Source: Cladophialophora immunda (Eukaryota; Ascomycota; Eurotiomycetes; Chaetothyriales; Herpotrichiellaceae). From it: a stretch of 64,000 bases of DNA. Below, in pieces: positions 34,363 through 44,143 of the stretch (positions within the stretch are counted from its first letter, which is position 1; every line of letters begins with the position of its first letter). The notes beneath the pieces are model-generated. The model made no database searches, was not told the origin of the DNA, and saw only the letters and a program-made list of their open reading frames with translations. The stretch is from positions 6,695,936-6,759,935 of the forward strand of contig NW_015622542.1 in NCBI RefSeq assembly GCF_000835495.1. The letters run 5' to 3'. The position numbers and the translations under genes are program-made.

Positions 34363-35104
34363 GCTGCCTCCCAGTGTTTCCACCACGACTGTCTTTGAAG
34401 AGGAGATCCTCTTCTGCTGCGGCTAACACAACCGTTGCAATCCGCATTCTGGAGAACGCAATGTGTTCCTTTCTCTGGATGCGGCCACCAGCCATGACCC
34501 TATATCTATCACGGTGCCTTGTCGCGCTTTGTGCAATGGAGAGCACGGGCCAACGAGATCCGTGGCTTGTCTTAAGGGGGCAATACATGTACCCAGCATC
34601 AATCTAACATGGTGGTACTACAATTGCCTTCAAGTACGTCTGTACCAACGCTATGTTCTTCGGCTTTTCGTCCCGAGCTTTCCGCTGCTCCAGTCCAATC
34701 TACCCTCCCTTTGCCTCCTGAGTATTTGGAGGATACGGATTGGGCAGATGGTGTCTCAGCCTCACGCAGCGCCATCGCGCATGCGCGAGCCTATTTTCCC
34801 TGCCCCCCTGACCCATTGGTACAACTTGCCCAATATCGTGACCGTATCTCTTTACCATACCCTGTTGTTCCAAGGGTGCCAGGTGGTCTGACTATAGTCA
34901 GTCATGTAGCTACAAGTACCGAAACTGGTTTCATCTGGTTTCGACGTCTTGATGGTTGCACTGTGCATTGGCCCTGAGCGCCGGACATGCCTGCAGATCT
35001 TGCTTCTCCCAGTATTCTAGCCTTGTTACTGGTTGAACTATCCACCTATGTATGTAGCACCTGGCAGTACCGCCTCTACGACATCTAAGCCTCGAGCCCA
35101 CGAG
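34363..35104. other. Convergent intergenic region
   Basis: Lies between the ends of tdp1 and rad4. No gene seen; small frames on the plus strand at 34.3-35.0 kb have no recognisable product. Confidence 0.5.
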
Positions 35105-38100
35105 CTAGCTCTGGAAGTATGGACTCGTGACCCTCGTGCTATCCCGTCTCAGTCGTCGTCTGGTGGCATTTGGAGTGCGAGGCTGAGCTCTTGAGTGTCT
35201 CGCTTTGGAGGTGACATGGGGGGCCGACTTGGCGTTTGGCTTGGACCGACGCGTCGTCACGTCAATGCCATTGTCAGATCTAACCTCGCCGCCATCTCCG
35301 CTGTCTGGAGACGGACTAGGCATGGACCTCGTGGCACCTGTGCTTGTTCTTGTTTGTCTCCGTGAGGATGACTGAGAGGTGGTTTTCGAGCTGCTCTGGG
35401 TCTGAGGTTTGCGCGCTGATGTAGTGCGTTTTGTGGCTTTCGTGGGCACGTAGGCGTCCGAGTCGGATTCACCCAAGTTTTTATCATCGGAATCATCGTC
35501 TCCATCTTCTCCGTCGTCGTCCTCGTCATCAGCATCGTCAACGCCATCGAGGCTGCTGTCAAGGTCAGATGTGTGATTGAAGCCTCCTCCGTCAATGTTG
35601 GCACCGTCCTCGCTCGGAGGGGCCGATAAGCCCGAACCTTCCTGATCACTGTCTTCGGCTTCGTTGGGGATAGACCTTCCAGGTCGTCGCCGTCGAAGCG
35701 GCGGTTTTAACGGCGAGACAGAAGCCGGTGTCGGATACTGATTGTCTGTGGCCCTTTCCTTTCCCTTGGAAATGGAGTGGTTCAGAACAGGCGAGTTCGA
35801 TTCATCATGATGATGGACCACTTCGAGGTCACTCTCAACCACATGCTCTTCGTCTGAATCGAGTAGAAATCCGCCTCCCCCACCGAATTCGTCCTCAGCA
35901 GTTCGAGCTTCAAGTCCGTCTCTCTGCGTTGGAGCCGGCTCGTCGTCACTTTCCAACATGATCGGCTGTTCTTTACTCCTCCCCACCGCCAGTTCATCTG
36001 CCGCGTTCTGATCACCATATGTGTCCCTGACTCTCTCCCTGATCCTCAGGCCGACAACGAACTTTCTCCACATCTCCAACACCATTGACTCCATTTTCTT
36101 TTCCTGTTTCTTCCTCTGCTCTTCATTGAATGTATGCCATGCCTCTTTCACCGCCCGCTCATTCTCCTTCGCGACCACCACGCCGGTGCATATGGGCACT
36201 GCGCGCTTGTTGCCGAATTCAAAGCCCGTGACTGCTTCGGCAAAGTCAATCTGGAGCTTCTTGCAAATCCGTACTGTCCCCCTCAGAGGAATATGAATGG
36301 CCCCTTTGGGCACCATCGAAGGAACAAAGCAGTCGATGTTTCCATAGGCGTTCTTAGGAATTACCCCGTTCTGGATCGGCGGCGGGATAATGTATTCAGT
36401 CTGATCCCAGCTGTATAGGCCTTGCATCTGTTTCTCTCCCGTCTGTCGTTCATGTTCTTCTGCTTCTCGCTTGCGAGTCAATGTAACTGCCCGCACAGGA
36501 ACGAGTTTCATTGGAGCTTCTCCGGCTCTAGGCCGTCGGCCTTCTTTATGCCATGACTCTGCCGTCAAGCAACGCTCCACGTCGGAACGGCGGAAAACGG
36601 GCTCTTCCTTTTGGTTCTCACCTTTTCCTGAAATGAAGGTACGGACCGGTTCGGCATTGGGTCGGAGCGCTTCTTCGCGGCGAAGGAACCGTTCGAGCAC
36701 ATAATCAGCGGAGGATTTGAGAGATTGTAGAGTATCGACTTCTTGACCACCGTTGTCCTTCTTCTCCGGAAGTTGAGGAACGAGATCCGTAGCGTCTTCC
36801 ATGTCGTCGACCGTCGTCCTCATCAGGTCGGGCCGAGCATATCCACTCATTACACGTTTGAACCAGTCGTAATCCTCATATCTCTTGACCTTGCCGTATT
36901 TGTTGTATACGGGAATCTTCTCCACTGGAAATCGAAAACCCTTTGTCTTGCCTGGCCAAATTCTTTTCCTCAAGTATCGCACAGTTACGTCCTTCGCAGA
37001 GCCATCAGAGGAATACGCAATGACGTAGGCCATCACGGTCTTTGTCTTCTCGGCTTTGATGCCGCGTGGTTCGAAGGTCGCAAGGATTTCGGGAGTGGTG
37101 GCCACTGGAGATGCAAGAACGAGCGGAGAGACGGGGAGGACTTTGTTTGTGACCGGTGATATTGCCTCAGTCCAGTAGATGGGGAAGGGGCTCTCTCGGT
37201 CGTATTTCTGAGGTCGATTTCTGGGCATCGAGGGAGTAATGTCCACAACCGAGTCCTCTTCGGTTCCCACCTCGGAACCATTCCTGGACGTTTTGCGTCC
37301 TCCGCCTTTTCGTCGCGTTGAGGTTTTGGTGATCTTCGATATTGACTTCGCACCCCCCGAGTCTGAATCGTCGAAGTGTGTATCTGAGTCGACCACTTCG
37401 CCGGCCTTTCGAGGCAGCGCTTGTTCTGCTTTAGTCCAGCCGAACCCACTGGGCTGTAGGCTCGCTACCAATCTGGCCTCGATACCTAGACCTCTCAGCA
37501 AGGCGGTAAACATTTGAGCACCCACGTCCCTCGAACCCTCAGACTTCCTCGCTAGCTCGCGAAATTCTTGGATGTCTCTGATGCGCTCCCCGTGCTCCTC
37601 CGGATTGTGCTCATCATTGCGCTGAGACTGGATGATCTGTTTCAACCTCAGCCTGGTGCCATAGCCACCCTTCCGCAAACCTGGAGCAGTGATGGCAAAT
37701 CTCTTCTTCCAATATGCAGCCAGGACTTTCATAAGAGAGATTAGCGGATCGCCATTGCTCATGTCGGGCTTGCCCGGCTCAAGGCGCTTGCTCGGTCTTC
37801 CCCAATCTCTTTCATCGCGTGGGTTGGCAGCCTTCTGTTTGCCATGTCTCTTACCCCTACCCTTTGCTGGTTCCCCCCCTGCTTCTGGCTCTGCAAACGG
37901 TAATCCACTTGCTCTCTTCCACTTTTCGACCTCCTTTTTGATTGGAGGGGGTAATTGTTGGACAAGAATCTGTTGAACCTCCCTGTCCGAGATCCAGCTA
38001 TTGCGGACCGAGTTGTGCCAGAGAAGGAATTGGACGTGTAGCTGATGGGTGCAAACCCTGACCTGCCTTTCTCGCTTCGAGGGACCTTTCCTCTTGTTGG

Positions 38101-38512
38101 CCGCCTGCGCAATCCAATTGTCGGCTTCATTGTCGGCTTTGCGCAAGGTTATCTCGATGGGGCCGTCCGACTGCGGTTTATAGACCGGTAGCTCCTTCTC
38201 GTGGTCGTAGCCCGCAGCATCTTCCCATTCTATGTTATCGTCATCGTCCTCCTCCTTTTGATCATCATGAGTCGGAGCGGACGGCTGTCCGAGGACGGAC
38301 GGGACGTTTTCGAACTGGTCGCTGTCGACATCACTCAGGGAGGACTCCGAATCATCACTTCCTAGGGAGAATGTCTTTGTCCGCTGCAGCGCTGGAATGC
38401 TTTTCGACTCGGCGTCCAAGACATCTGCGAGTCTTGCCTTCTTCGCAGGGATATCCCGTGAGGAGGCTGGTGGCGACGTAGACCGCCTCTTTCTCGGTAA
38501 GAATGGTGGCAT
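35105..38512 (-). CDS. rad4: Rad4/XPC DNA damage recognition protein
   Basis: Single exon, 1135 residues. The start at 38512 (MPPFLPRKRRS) is preferred; an earlier in-frame ATG at 38632 adds a Cys/Arg-rich stretch unlike the family. A nuclear signal and acidic region open the protein. The transglutaminase-like domain shows VGAQMFTALLRGLGIEARLV near residue 325. The beta-hairpin domains follow: BHD1 near residue 650 (VERCLTAESWHKEGRRPR), BHD2/3 with WDQTEYIIPPPIQNG, NIDCFVPSMVPKGAIHI and FGNKRAVPICTGVVVAKENE. Together they bind and flip damaged DNA at the start of nucleotide excision repair. After residue 830 the tail is disordered, with a long Asp/Glu run and Ser/Arg-rich end. Rad4 normally pairs with Rad23. 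Confidence 0.96.
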   Translation of the reverse strand: MPPFLPRKRRSTSPPASSRDIPAKKARLADVLDAESKSIPALQRTKTFSLGSDDSESSLSDVDSDQFENVPSVLGQPSAPTHDDQKEEDDDDNIEWEDAAGYDHEKELPVYKPQSDGPIEITLRKADNEADNWIAQAANKRKGPSKRERQVRVCTHQLHVQFLLWHNSVRNSWISDREVQQILVQQLPPPIKKEVEKWKRASGLPFAEPEAGGEPAKGRGKRHGKQKAANPRDERDWGRPSKRLEPGKPDMSNGDPLISLMKVLAAYWKKRFAITAPGLRKGGYGTRLRLKQIIQSQRNDEHNPEEHGERIRDIQEFRELARKSEGSRDVGAQMFTALLRGLGIEARLVASLQPSGFGWTKAEQALPRKAGEVVDSDTHFDDSDSGGAKSISKITKTSTRRKGGGRKTSRNGSEVGTEEDSVVDITPSMPRNRPQKYDRESPFPIYWTEAISPVTNKVLPVSPLVLASPVATTPEILATFEPRGIKAEKTKTVMAYVIAYSSDGSAKDVTVRYLRKRIWPGKTKGFRFPVEKIPVYNKYGKVKRYEDYDWFKRVMSGYARPDLMRTTVDDMEDATDLVPQLPEKKDNGGQEVDTLQSLKSSADYVLERFLRREEALRPNAEPVRTFISGKGENQKEEPVFRRSDVERCLTAESWHKEGRRPRAGEAPMKLVPVRAVTLTRKREAEEHERQTGEKQMQGLYSWDQTEYIIPPPIQNGVIPKNAYGNIDCFVPSMVPKGAIHIPLRGTVRICKKLQIDFAEAVTGFEFGNKRAVPICTGVVVAKENERAVKEAWHTFNEEQRKKQEKKMESMVLEMWRKFVVGLRIRERVRDTYGDQNAADELAVGRSKEQPIMLESDDEPAPTQRDGLEARTAEDEFGGGGGFLLDSDEEHVVESDLEVVHHHDESNSPVLNHSISKGKERATDNQYPTPASVSPLKPPLRRRRPGRSIPNEAEDSDQEGSGLSAPPSEDGANIDGGGFNHTSDLDSSLDGVDDADDEDDDGEDGDDDSDDKNLGESDSDAYVPTKATKRTTSARKPQTQSSSKTTSQSSSRRQTRTSTGATRSMPSPSPDSGDGGEVRSDNGIDVTTRRSKPNAKSAPHVTSKARHSRAQPRTPNATRRRLRRDSTRVTSPYFQS

Positions 38513-38835
38513 TGGACTCTGCCCTGGAAGGGCACGGAATCTCAGCTCTAGATCATGCGAAGTCACAGATCGAGGACGGTGACGCCGAGATACCAAATGC
38601 AGGCATCTGCAGCGACATGCGCAACCTTCCAAGGGCAGGAGTGGTGACGTCGCTAAGATCTCTGGAGAGGGTTTAAGCGAAAAATGATAATCCCGCAGTG
38701 CAGATGCCGCCTAGAACGAGTCTACTGGAAATTTTTGCGGGGGATCGATAGACGCATGCGCTTTCCAGTAAACGGCGCATCCTGTCAAGAACCTTTTACA
38801 CCATCGACAACCTTCGTCAACCCAATCTGAACTCG
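38513..38835. promoter_or_regulatory. Divergent promoter between rad4 and STEEP1-like gene
   Basis: Only 323 bases separate two outward-facing starts, so both promoters must share this DNA. No TATA box is obvious. Confidence 0.5.
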
Positions 38836-39285
38836 ATGGCCGACAGATCACCGTCGTTGCCTATTCACACCTACCACTGCCTATGCACAACGCTCGTTCT
38901 CACCACCGCACATGACCTGAACTCACTTCCTCGCCGCAGTGAGCCTGTTCAAGATGGCGCCCTCATCCTCGCTCCACCTGTCGACATTACTCGAGCCGAA
39001 ACCCTCGAGACGCAAGGCTCCGAATCCGCGGGCTCTGTGCTGCTCAACGTGGCGTTCGAGCGAAGACCAGTCATGATCCGAAGAGAAGACGGATTCGAGA
39101 AAAGAACGCTTCTGCGATGCGTTAGGTGCAAGTTGGTGATAGGGTACAATCTCGACGAGGGTCACTTTGAGAAACAGGAAGGCGACCCAAGGCCAGTGTA
39201 TTTGCTGCCTGGTGGACTACTCAGCACACAGGATATGGTCGAGGGCAAGCAACCAGATGCTCCTTTATGGGCGGAGCAAAAATAA
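38836..39285 (+). CDS. STEEP1-domain protein
   Basis: Intronless, 149 residues. The N-terminal HTYHCLCTTLVLTTAHDLNSLPRR matches the start of the STEEP1 (CXorf56) family, whose members begin with a short motif of paired Cys and an LPLR-like segment. A second pair of Cys, CVRCKLVIGY near residue 95, would complete a zinc-binding site with the first. DGFEKRTLLRC is the family's EGIE(K)R...KC segment. In animals STEEP helps STING leave the ER; fungi lack STING, so the older function is probably in ER or vesicle traffic and is unknown here. It shares a promoter region with rad4 and converges on the light-chain gene. Confidence 0.82.
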   Translation: MADRSPSLPIHTYHCLCTTLVLTTAHDLNSLPRRSEPVQDGALILAPPVDITRAETLETQGSESAGSVLLNVAFERRPVMIRREDGFEKRTLLRCVRCKLVIGYNLDEGHFEKQEGDPRPVYLLPGGLLSTQDMVEGKQPDAPLWAEQK

Positions 39286-39480
39286 ATGGGTGTGCAGGAT
39301 TCATGTGTTTAATTGCATCTGAGATACCCTCTAGACCAATAAGCTCTGCCAGAATGCACTCGGGTATCGTGCCCAAGAACAAGACAATGGTGGTGGTGTC
39401 CTGACCACCGTTGCGCCAACCAAAACTATGCATTGGATTCCATGCCCATAAAACCATACGCTCGTAAAGGGAAGAGGTGG

Positions 39481-39979
39481 CTAGTTGGCCAGGATCGTTC
39501 GGACGAGTTCCATGTAATTGATCTCCCCACTGCTGGTATCGACGGCCTTGAGCAGCTCGTCCACCTCTTCGTCGCTCATTTTCTCGCCCAGATTTGTCAG
39601 AATGTATCTCAGTTGGCCCACGCCAATAAAGCCGGTCATGTCCTTGTCAAACACTTGGAAGCCACGACAGTATTCTTCTGGTTCGCCGGGGTCTCGGAAA
39701 CCGCCAGGTCGGTTGAGCACTTTGCTGAAGGAGTCGAAGTCGACTGCGGCGAACGTTAGCCGGAATACGCGATTGAGTTGTTTATTATTTCTCACAGTCA
39801 CCACCAACTTGTTTCTCCAAATCTCTGATCTCAGCGAGGGTGGGATTCTGGCCGCAGGCGCGCAGGAGGTCGCCAAGGGATTCCAGGGCAACACGGCCAT
39901 TGCCACGCTTGTCGTACAGCGAGAAGGCCTCTTTGTAGTTGGTAGAAGTCTGCGCGGCAGAAGATTGAGGATTAGCCAT
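39481..39979 (-). CDS. Myosin essential light chain (Cdc4/Mlc1-like), EF-hand protein
   Basis: Two exons on the minus strand, 39979-39796 and 39743-39481, give 148 residues. The intron is 52 bases. The calmodulin fold is visible with degenerate loops: YDKRGNGRVALESLGDLLR near residue 22, then FDKDMTGFIGVGQLRYILTNLGEKMSDEEVDELL, and DTSSGEINYMELVRTI at the end. Several loops lack the full Ca2+ ligand set (for example GNGRV and TSSGE), as in light chains that bind IQ motifs without calcium. The size fits Cdc4/Mlc1, the light chain of class II and V myosins needed for cytokinesis. Plain calmodulin is ruled out by the weak loops and by the FSKVLNRPGGFRDPGEPEEY segment. Confidence 0.9.
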
Positions 39980-41618
39980 TGTGAAATATTGTGAGTGAAG
40001 CCGGAGATGGAGAGGGGAGAAGAGCAGAGGGACGAGGGACCAGGTTCGTGAGATGGTGTCGTGTCTTTGTTTGTTGGTTGATGATGATTGCCGTTTAGTC
40101 AAGCATGCCGGGGCTCGCCCTGGTCCTCTGCGGAAAGTTACTGGGCGAATGGGAGGAAAGAACTCACCATCTTCCAAATCAGAGTTCTCCCAAAGCGGTG
40201 TTCCCTTTGTAAATGCCTCGACTGCGGGTTGCTGCAACGATCTTGTGTTTGGTGTTCGAGTCGAGAAACAGTTCCAAGGTCGGTGTTGAAGAGGTGGAAG
40301 ACAAACAACCGGTCTCTCCTGAAGCCAGATGGCGCGTGCGCACTCCCTTTCTGTTGACACTAGTTCCTGCGTGGCCCTCGACCAGAAACCCACTCCAACG
40401 CCCCCGTCTCCCAGCAACCAGCGACCAGCAACCGTTGCCAGCCTCACTCACCACCGCCTCGAGCCCCTCCTTTTCGACTCCCCAGCATGAAAATCACATT
40501 TGCTATCACGATGCAGACCCTCAGGATCTTCTGCTCCTTCTTGGGCAGCAGCCGGAACACGAGGCTCATCTGGTCTGGGACGCACTCCGCAGGTCTTTCC
40601 GCCTCATCCTAGATGGGTTTTTGCAGTTGTGAACAGAATGACAGGGCCTTGACCGATCGGCGAACCTGGCCATCAAGTTCCTCTATTATCTACGAGCACG
40701 CGAGTGCGCGATGCTCTATCCATCGTTTTTAATATGGCTGTCCAGTGGCAACCAGGTGCTCAATCTCTTCCTCCGGGCTTCACATGGCGGAACCAGAGCC
40801 GTTTATTCCCTCAAGCATGAATTATCTCACGGTTCTTGATTGGGTATACCAGTCGTCCAATATCAGGAGGGCTCCATTCACCAACCATTATGTCACGTCC
40901 TCGGACTTAACTCGCGTGGAAGTCGTCGAGTCCTACATCAAATGCGCAAGGCCCAGAACATGTCCTCGACTGCCCCGGTGGTAAGACCGAGCCTCAAACG
41001 ACAGATTGAACGGGCATACGTCGCTTACGGGGTCGTCTCCTTCTCATTGAAGGCACACCCGGAGATGCAATGTGTGTCCATTGCAACCTTAGCACCTGTC
41101 CACGCAAGTGTTCGAGAATCCCTTCTTTCACATGATCGTCCAAAGTCGGTATCCATGCCTCAAACAGACCACCAGGTCTAGCCTATGTCACAGCCCTAAA
41201 CGTGCTCGGGTGGGTAAACGTGGAGGAGGCGTGATATCTCGACGAACTACTCGCACTGTCTGTTTGGCCTGCTACGTATCTTTTACCCCTGCCATGCATC
41301 AACGCCCTTGCTCCATTTACAAGGGAGGGACATCACTCGGCCAGTCAGCTTGATGCTATCATTGCGCCATCAAGTGCTGCCCTTGTCATTAGCTCCCATG
41401 CCCGTCCGCAATCATTGATATAGAAGCGACGTGGATGCCGATTGAGACGCTGGGGTTCGAAGCAGGCTACACTCAATCGCTCATTCTTTACAGGTATAAA
41501 GATAATCCCGTACATTCCTACTATCCCGATCCCCAGGATCATTTCAACATATCCAATTGAGCATTGCTCGGCTTCACCTTATCAGCTAGCACTTTCCAGA
41601 GCGACGCTTTGACGAACA
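39980..41618. other. Intergenic region
   Basis: Frames of about 90-220 codons exist near 40.0-41.3 kb, but they overlap on both strands and the longest contains the light-chain gene. No product is recognised. The left end is the light-chain promoter. Confidence 0.45.
41495..41500 (+). promoter_or_regulatory. TATA box candidate
   Basis: TATAAA (in GGTATAAAGATAA) lies 119 bases before the small Ser-rich frame starting at 41619, a spacing usual in fungal promoters. It also includes a GATA site (AGATAA). Confidence 0.4.
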
Positions 41619-41963
41619 ATGCCATCTCCCTCGTCGCCCGTTATTGAAAGACCTGCTATGGTTACCCCAAGCCGCCAGCATTCTTCTTCCCTGTCATCCG
41701 CGACCACTCTCCAAAGCACAACCACCTCTTCCAGCATGGCGTGTTCGTCATCAGATATGCATTCCAAGCTCACCAAACAGATGCAGGCGCGCTCCCACAA
41801 TCAACAGCGCTGGCAATCCTGGCAAGCCAAACAAATTGAATGTTTCCAGGGTGCCGCGATGGAGGCAGGGAAGGACACCAAATCAAACAAGGGTTTCACG
41901 TCGAAGCGGCCGCACATCCATCTGGACAGCATTTCGAGGGGTCTGAGGAGATTGCGGGGGTAA
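41619..41963 (+). CDS. Small Ser/Gln-rich hypothetical protein
   Basis: A 114-residue frame, intronless. The first 55 residues are Ser/Thr-rich; the middle HSKLTKQMQARSHNQQRWQS is a basic, Gln-rich helix; the end is basic (SRGLRRLRG). No signal peptide or membrane helix. I do not recognise it. Support comes from its length, the lack of a competing frame with sense, and a TATAAA 119 bases upstream. It could still be chance. Confidence 0.4.
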   Translation: MPSPSSPVIERPAMVTPSRQHSSSLSSATTLQSTTTSSSMACSSSDMHSKLTKQMQARSHNQQRWQSWQAKQIECFQGAAMEAGKDTKSNKGFTSKRPHIHLDSISRGLRRLRG

Positions 41964-42682
41964 GGACGGCAGGAGAGTGCAAGTGAGAACGGTCATGCTA
42001 CATCAGAAGCAGTCTCACTGATCGACATTGGATGCGGATAACCGGCGAGGAGAGACCAACACCTCACATGTCCGTGAAGACAAATCGAACGCTTCGTGGA
42101 GGGCGCCGGAAGCGTTCCTCTCTCCGCAACTCCCATTTTCATCCCGGCCTTGCTGGAATGCTTACAAACCGATACCAAATACGCCTGTTTAGCCAGAATA
42201 CCAACCCAGGCTCTAAGCACGTCTCACCAATCGAACAAAGTCAAGTCACGCGAGCACGGGCCCGTCGGGCCTGCGAGTCCAGAAACACAGAAGCTCAGCC
42301 TCGACACTCTGGGGCAGTCCGGAAACTCGTCAAGGAGATTTGATTCATGTGACGGGTCAATGCTCGGCCGCAAATATAGATGGGGGAAATCTGGTCCAGT
42401 TTTACCAAGCACAGAGATCCACGTTTCTGTAAAGGCAGAGCAACGGCAGAGGACCAGATGGGGGCCGGGCCCAAGCTTCAGATATCTTTATAGCATCACA
42501 AATTTACGATGTTCAGAATTCGCATCCGCTTTACGAACTTGCTCCGAGCCCTATCTTGAGACTTACTGGTACAACAACGACGCATGCTCAAGCACTGCAG
42601 TCAAGCACATGGTCTCAAACTGAGATGAGAGGACAATCCATTGGAGATGGTTGGCATTCAAAAACATAGCCTGCAACTCTTG
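41964..42682. other. Intergenic region
   Basis: No supported gene. The neighbouring oxygenase gene ends at 42683, so most of this is 3' sequence. Confidence 0.5.
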
Positions 42683-44143
42683 TCATGCACGGGCATCGAT
42701 TTCACCCGCGCCGGTCTCGAGCACTCCCTTACGCTCGGCCAGATCAGGGTTCTTGTCTTCAGCCTTCACTTTGCTTTTCCCATGCACGGTCTCGATCCGC
42801 GCATGGATATGCTCCTCGGCCGTCCTCCCAGCGCCGGCATATCTCGGCACCCAACCTTGCTTCTCCATGCCCTGCATGGGAACCAGAACCGCATCCTTCT
42901 CCGGATGCAGGAAATACGCAAACGTGTACCGATCCAACCCGCCCTCCGTCGCGGTGGGGACGACACGATGCCACGTGCTCTTCAACTTGCCCGCCGTCCA
43001 GAACTCGAGCATGTCTCCGATGTTCACGAGGACCAGGTCCGGCCGAGCCGGTGCTGGCATCCACGTCTCGGTGTCCAGAGACAAGTCCGGGGAGGTGTAC
43101 TTGGGCGGACGCACCTCGAGGCCTCCGATGGTGGTTTGGAAGAGAAGAGTCAGTGTCCCCCAGTCCGTGTGAGGCGAGATGCGGAATGCCGGGATCCCTT
43201 GGGAAGTGTCTGACCCGGGCGTAACGGGCGGATAGTGCATTAGCTCGAAGTTGTCAAAGTTTTCCTTGTCCGGGCCATGGTATCGTGCGAACGTCGCGCG
43301 CGGGAGATCGAGCGCCAACGCGATGAGTTCGAGGAGCTGCTTGGTGAAGAGACGGACCTCCTGTTGGAAGGACAATATCTGTTGCCGAGCGTCGGAGAGG
43401 ATGGGAGGAAGGGGTGCTGCTGTGGCATGCCCGATCGTCGGCCACTTGTTGATGCTGATGGCTTCACGAGGGTCGGTGAACCTGGCATCCGCCCTGCGTG
43501 ACACCTGTTTGTTAAAGGCCGTAGCAATGGAAAGGAGAAGATAGTTGAAGATGGTTTGCTCAAGAACTCACCCATACGAGCTGGCAGGCTTGTAGCCGGC
43601 GTTTTTCGAGGCAATGTAGGGTGCTTCTAGTTTGGTCTCGAGCGGCTGGGCGAAGAAGCGTTTTTCCTGGGATGCCTGTGAGTGTGACGCAATGATTGTA
43701 TGAATCTATACGAAGTGACTCGTGTGGGAGGAATTGGAGTCATTTGGCGATATAGGCCATTGGCCACTTGAGTACTCTAGGGGAGATTGAGAAGCTCAAG
43801 GCATCTCCTTCGCCTGATGCCGACTTCACCCCCAAGACACAACAACATTGAACAGAATCAGGCACGACTTCTCCTAAGAGGAGGACTCACCAAATCGAAG
43901 ATGCCCTCAATGGCCTCTTGGGGTATTGGGTGGTTTTTGACGTAGAAGAAGCCTGTGTGATTGGGAAGAAGATCAGCACAGGCCACATGGCACCCTTGTT
44001 ATGTATGCAACTGCCCTGCATTGGGCTCCTGTCGGGCGCTCACCCCAGTCAGTGCACGCTCTGAGCAGCTCTCTGGCCACCTGATCCGGCGACGATGAGG
44101 CCTGGGTGAAGTCAATGATGGGGATATCAGTGGCAATGGCCAT
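42683..44143 (-). CDS. 2-oxoglutarate/Fe(II) oxygenase, isopenicillin-N-synthase-like
   Basis: Four exons on the minus strand: 44143-44044, 43952-43891, 43675-43572 and 43493-42683, giving 358 residues. N-terminal MAIATDIPIIDFTQA and FFYVKNHPIP are the usual DIOX_N signature. The double-stranded beta-helix has the metal ligands HTD in SPHTDWGTLTLLFQ (about residue 197) and His in STWHRVVP (about 261); RYTFAYF holds the Arg that binds the co-substrate (RxS/T-type). The family includes gibberellin and flonitamide-type hydroxylases and desaturases of secondary metabolism. The substrate cannot be inferred, and no cluster surrounds it. It faces the NCS1 permease across 1.76 kb. Confidence 0.88.

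Noticed and set aside
38513..38632. N-terminal extension of Rad4 by 40 residues.
   Set aside because: The added Cys/Arg-rich stretch is unlike the family; the ATG at 38512 is followed by a normal nuclear-signal start.
39980..40447. Extension of the light-chain frame upstream of its ATG.
   Set aside because: The added 150 codons have no resemblance to EF-hand proteins and include untranslated-looking sequence; the MANPQ start fits the family size.
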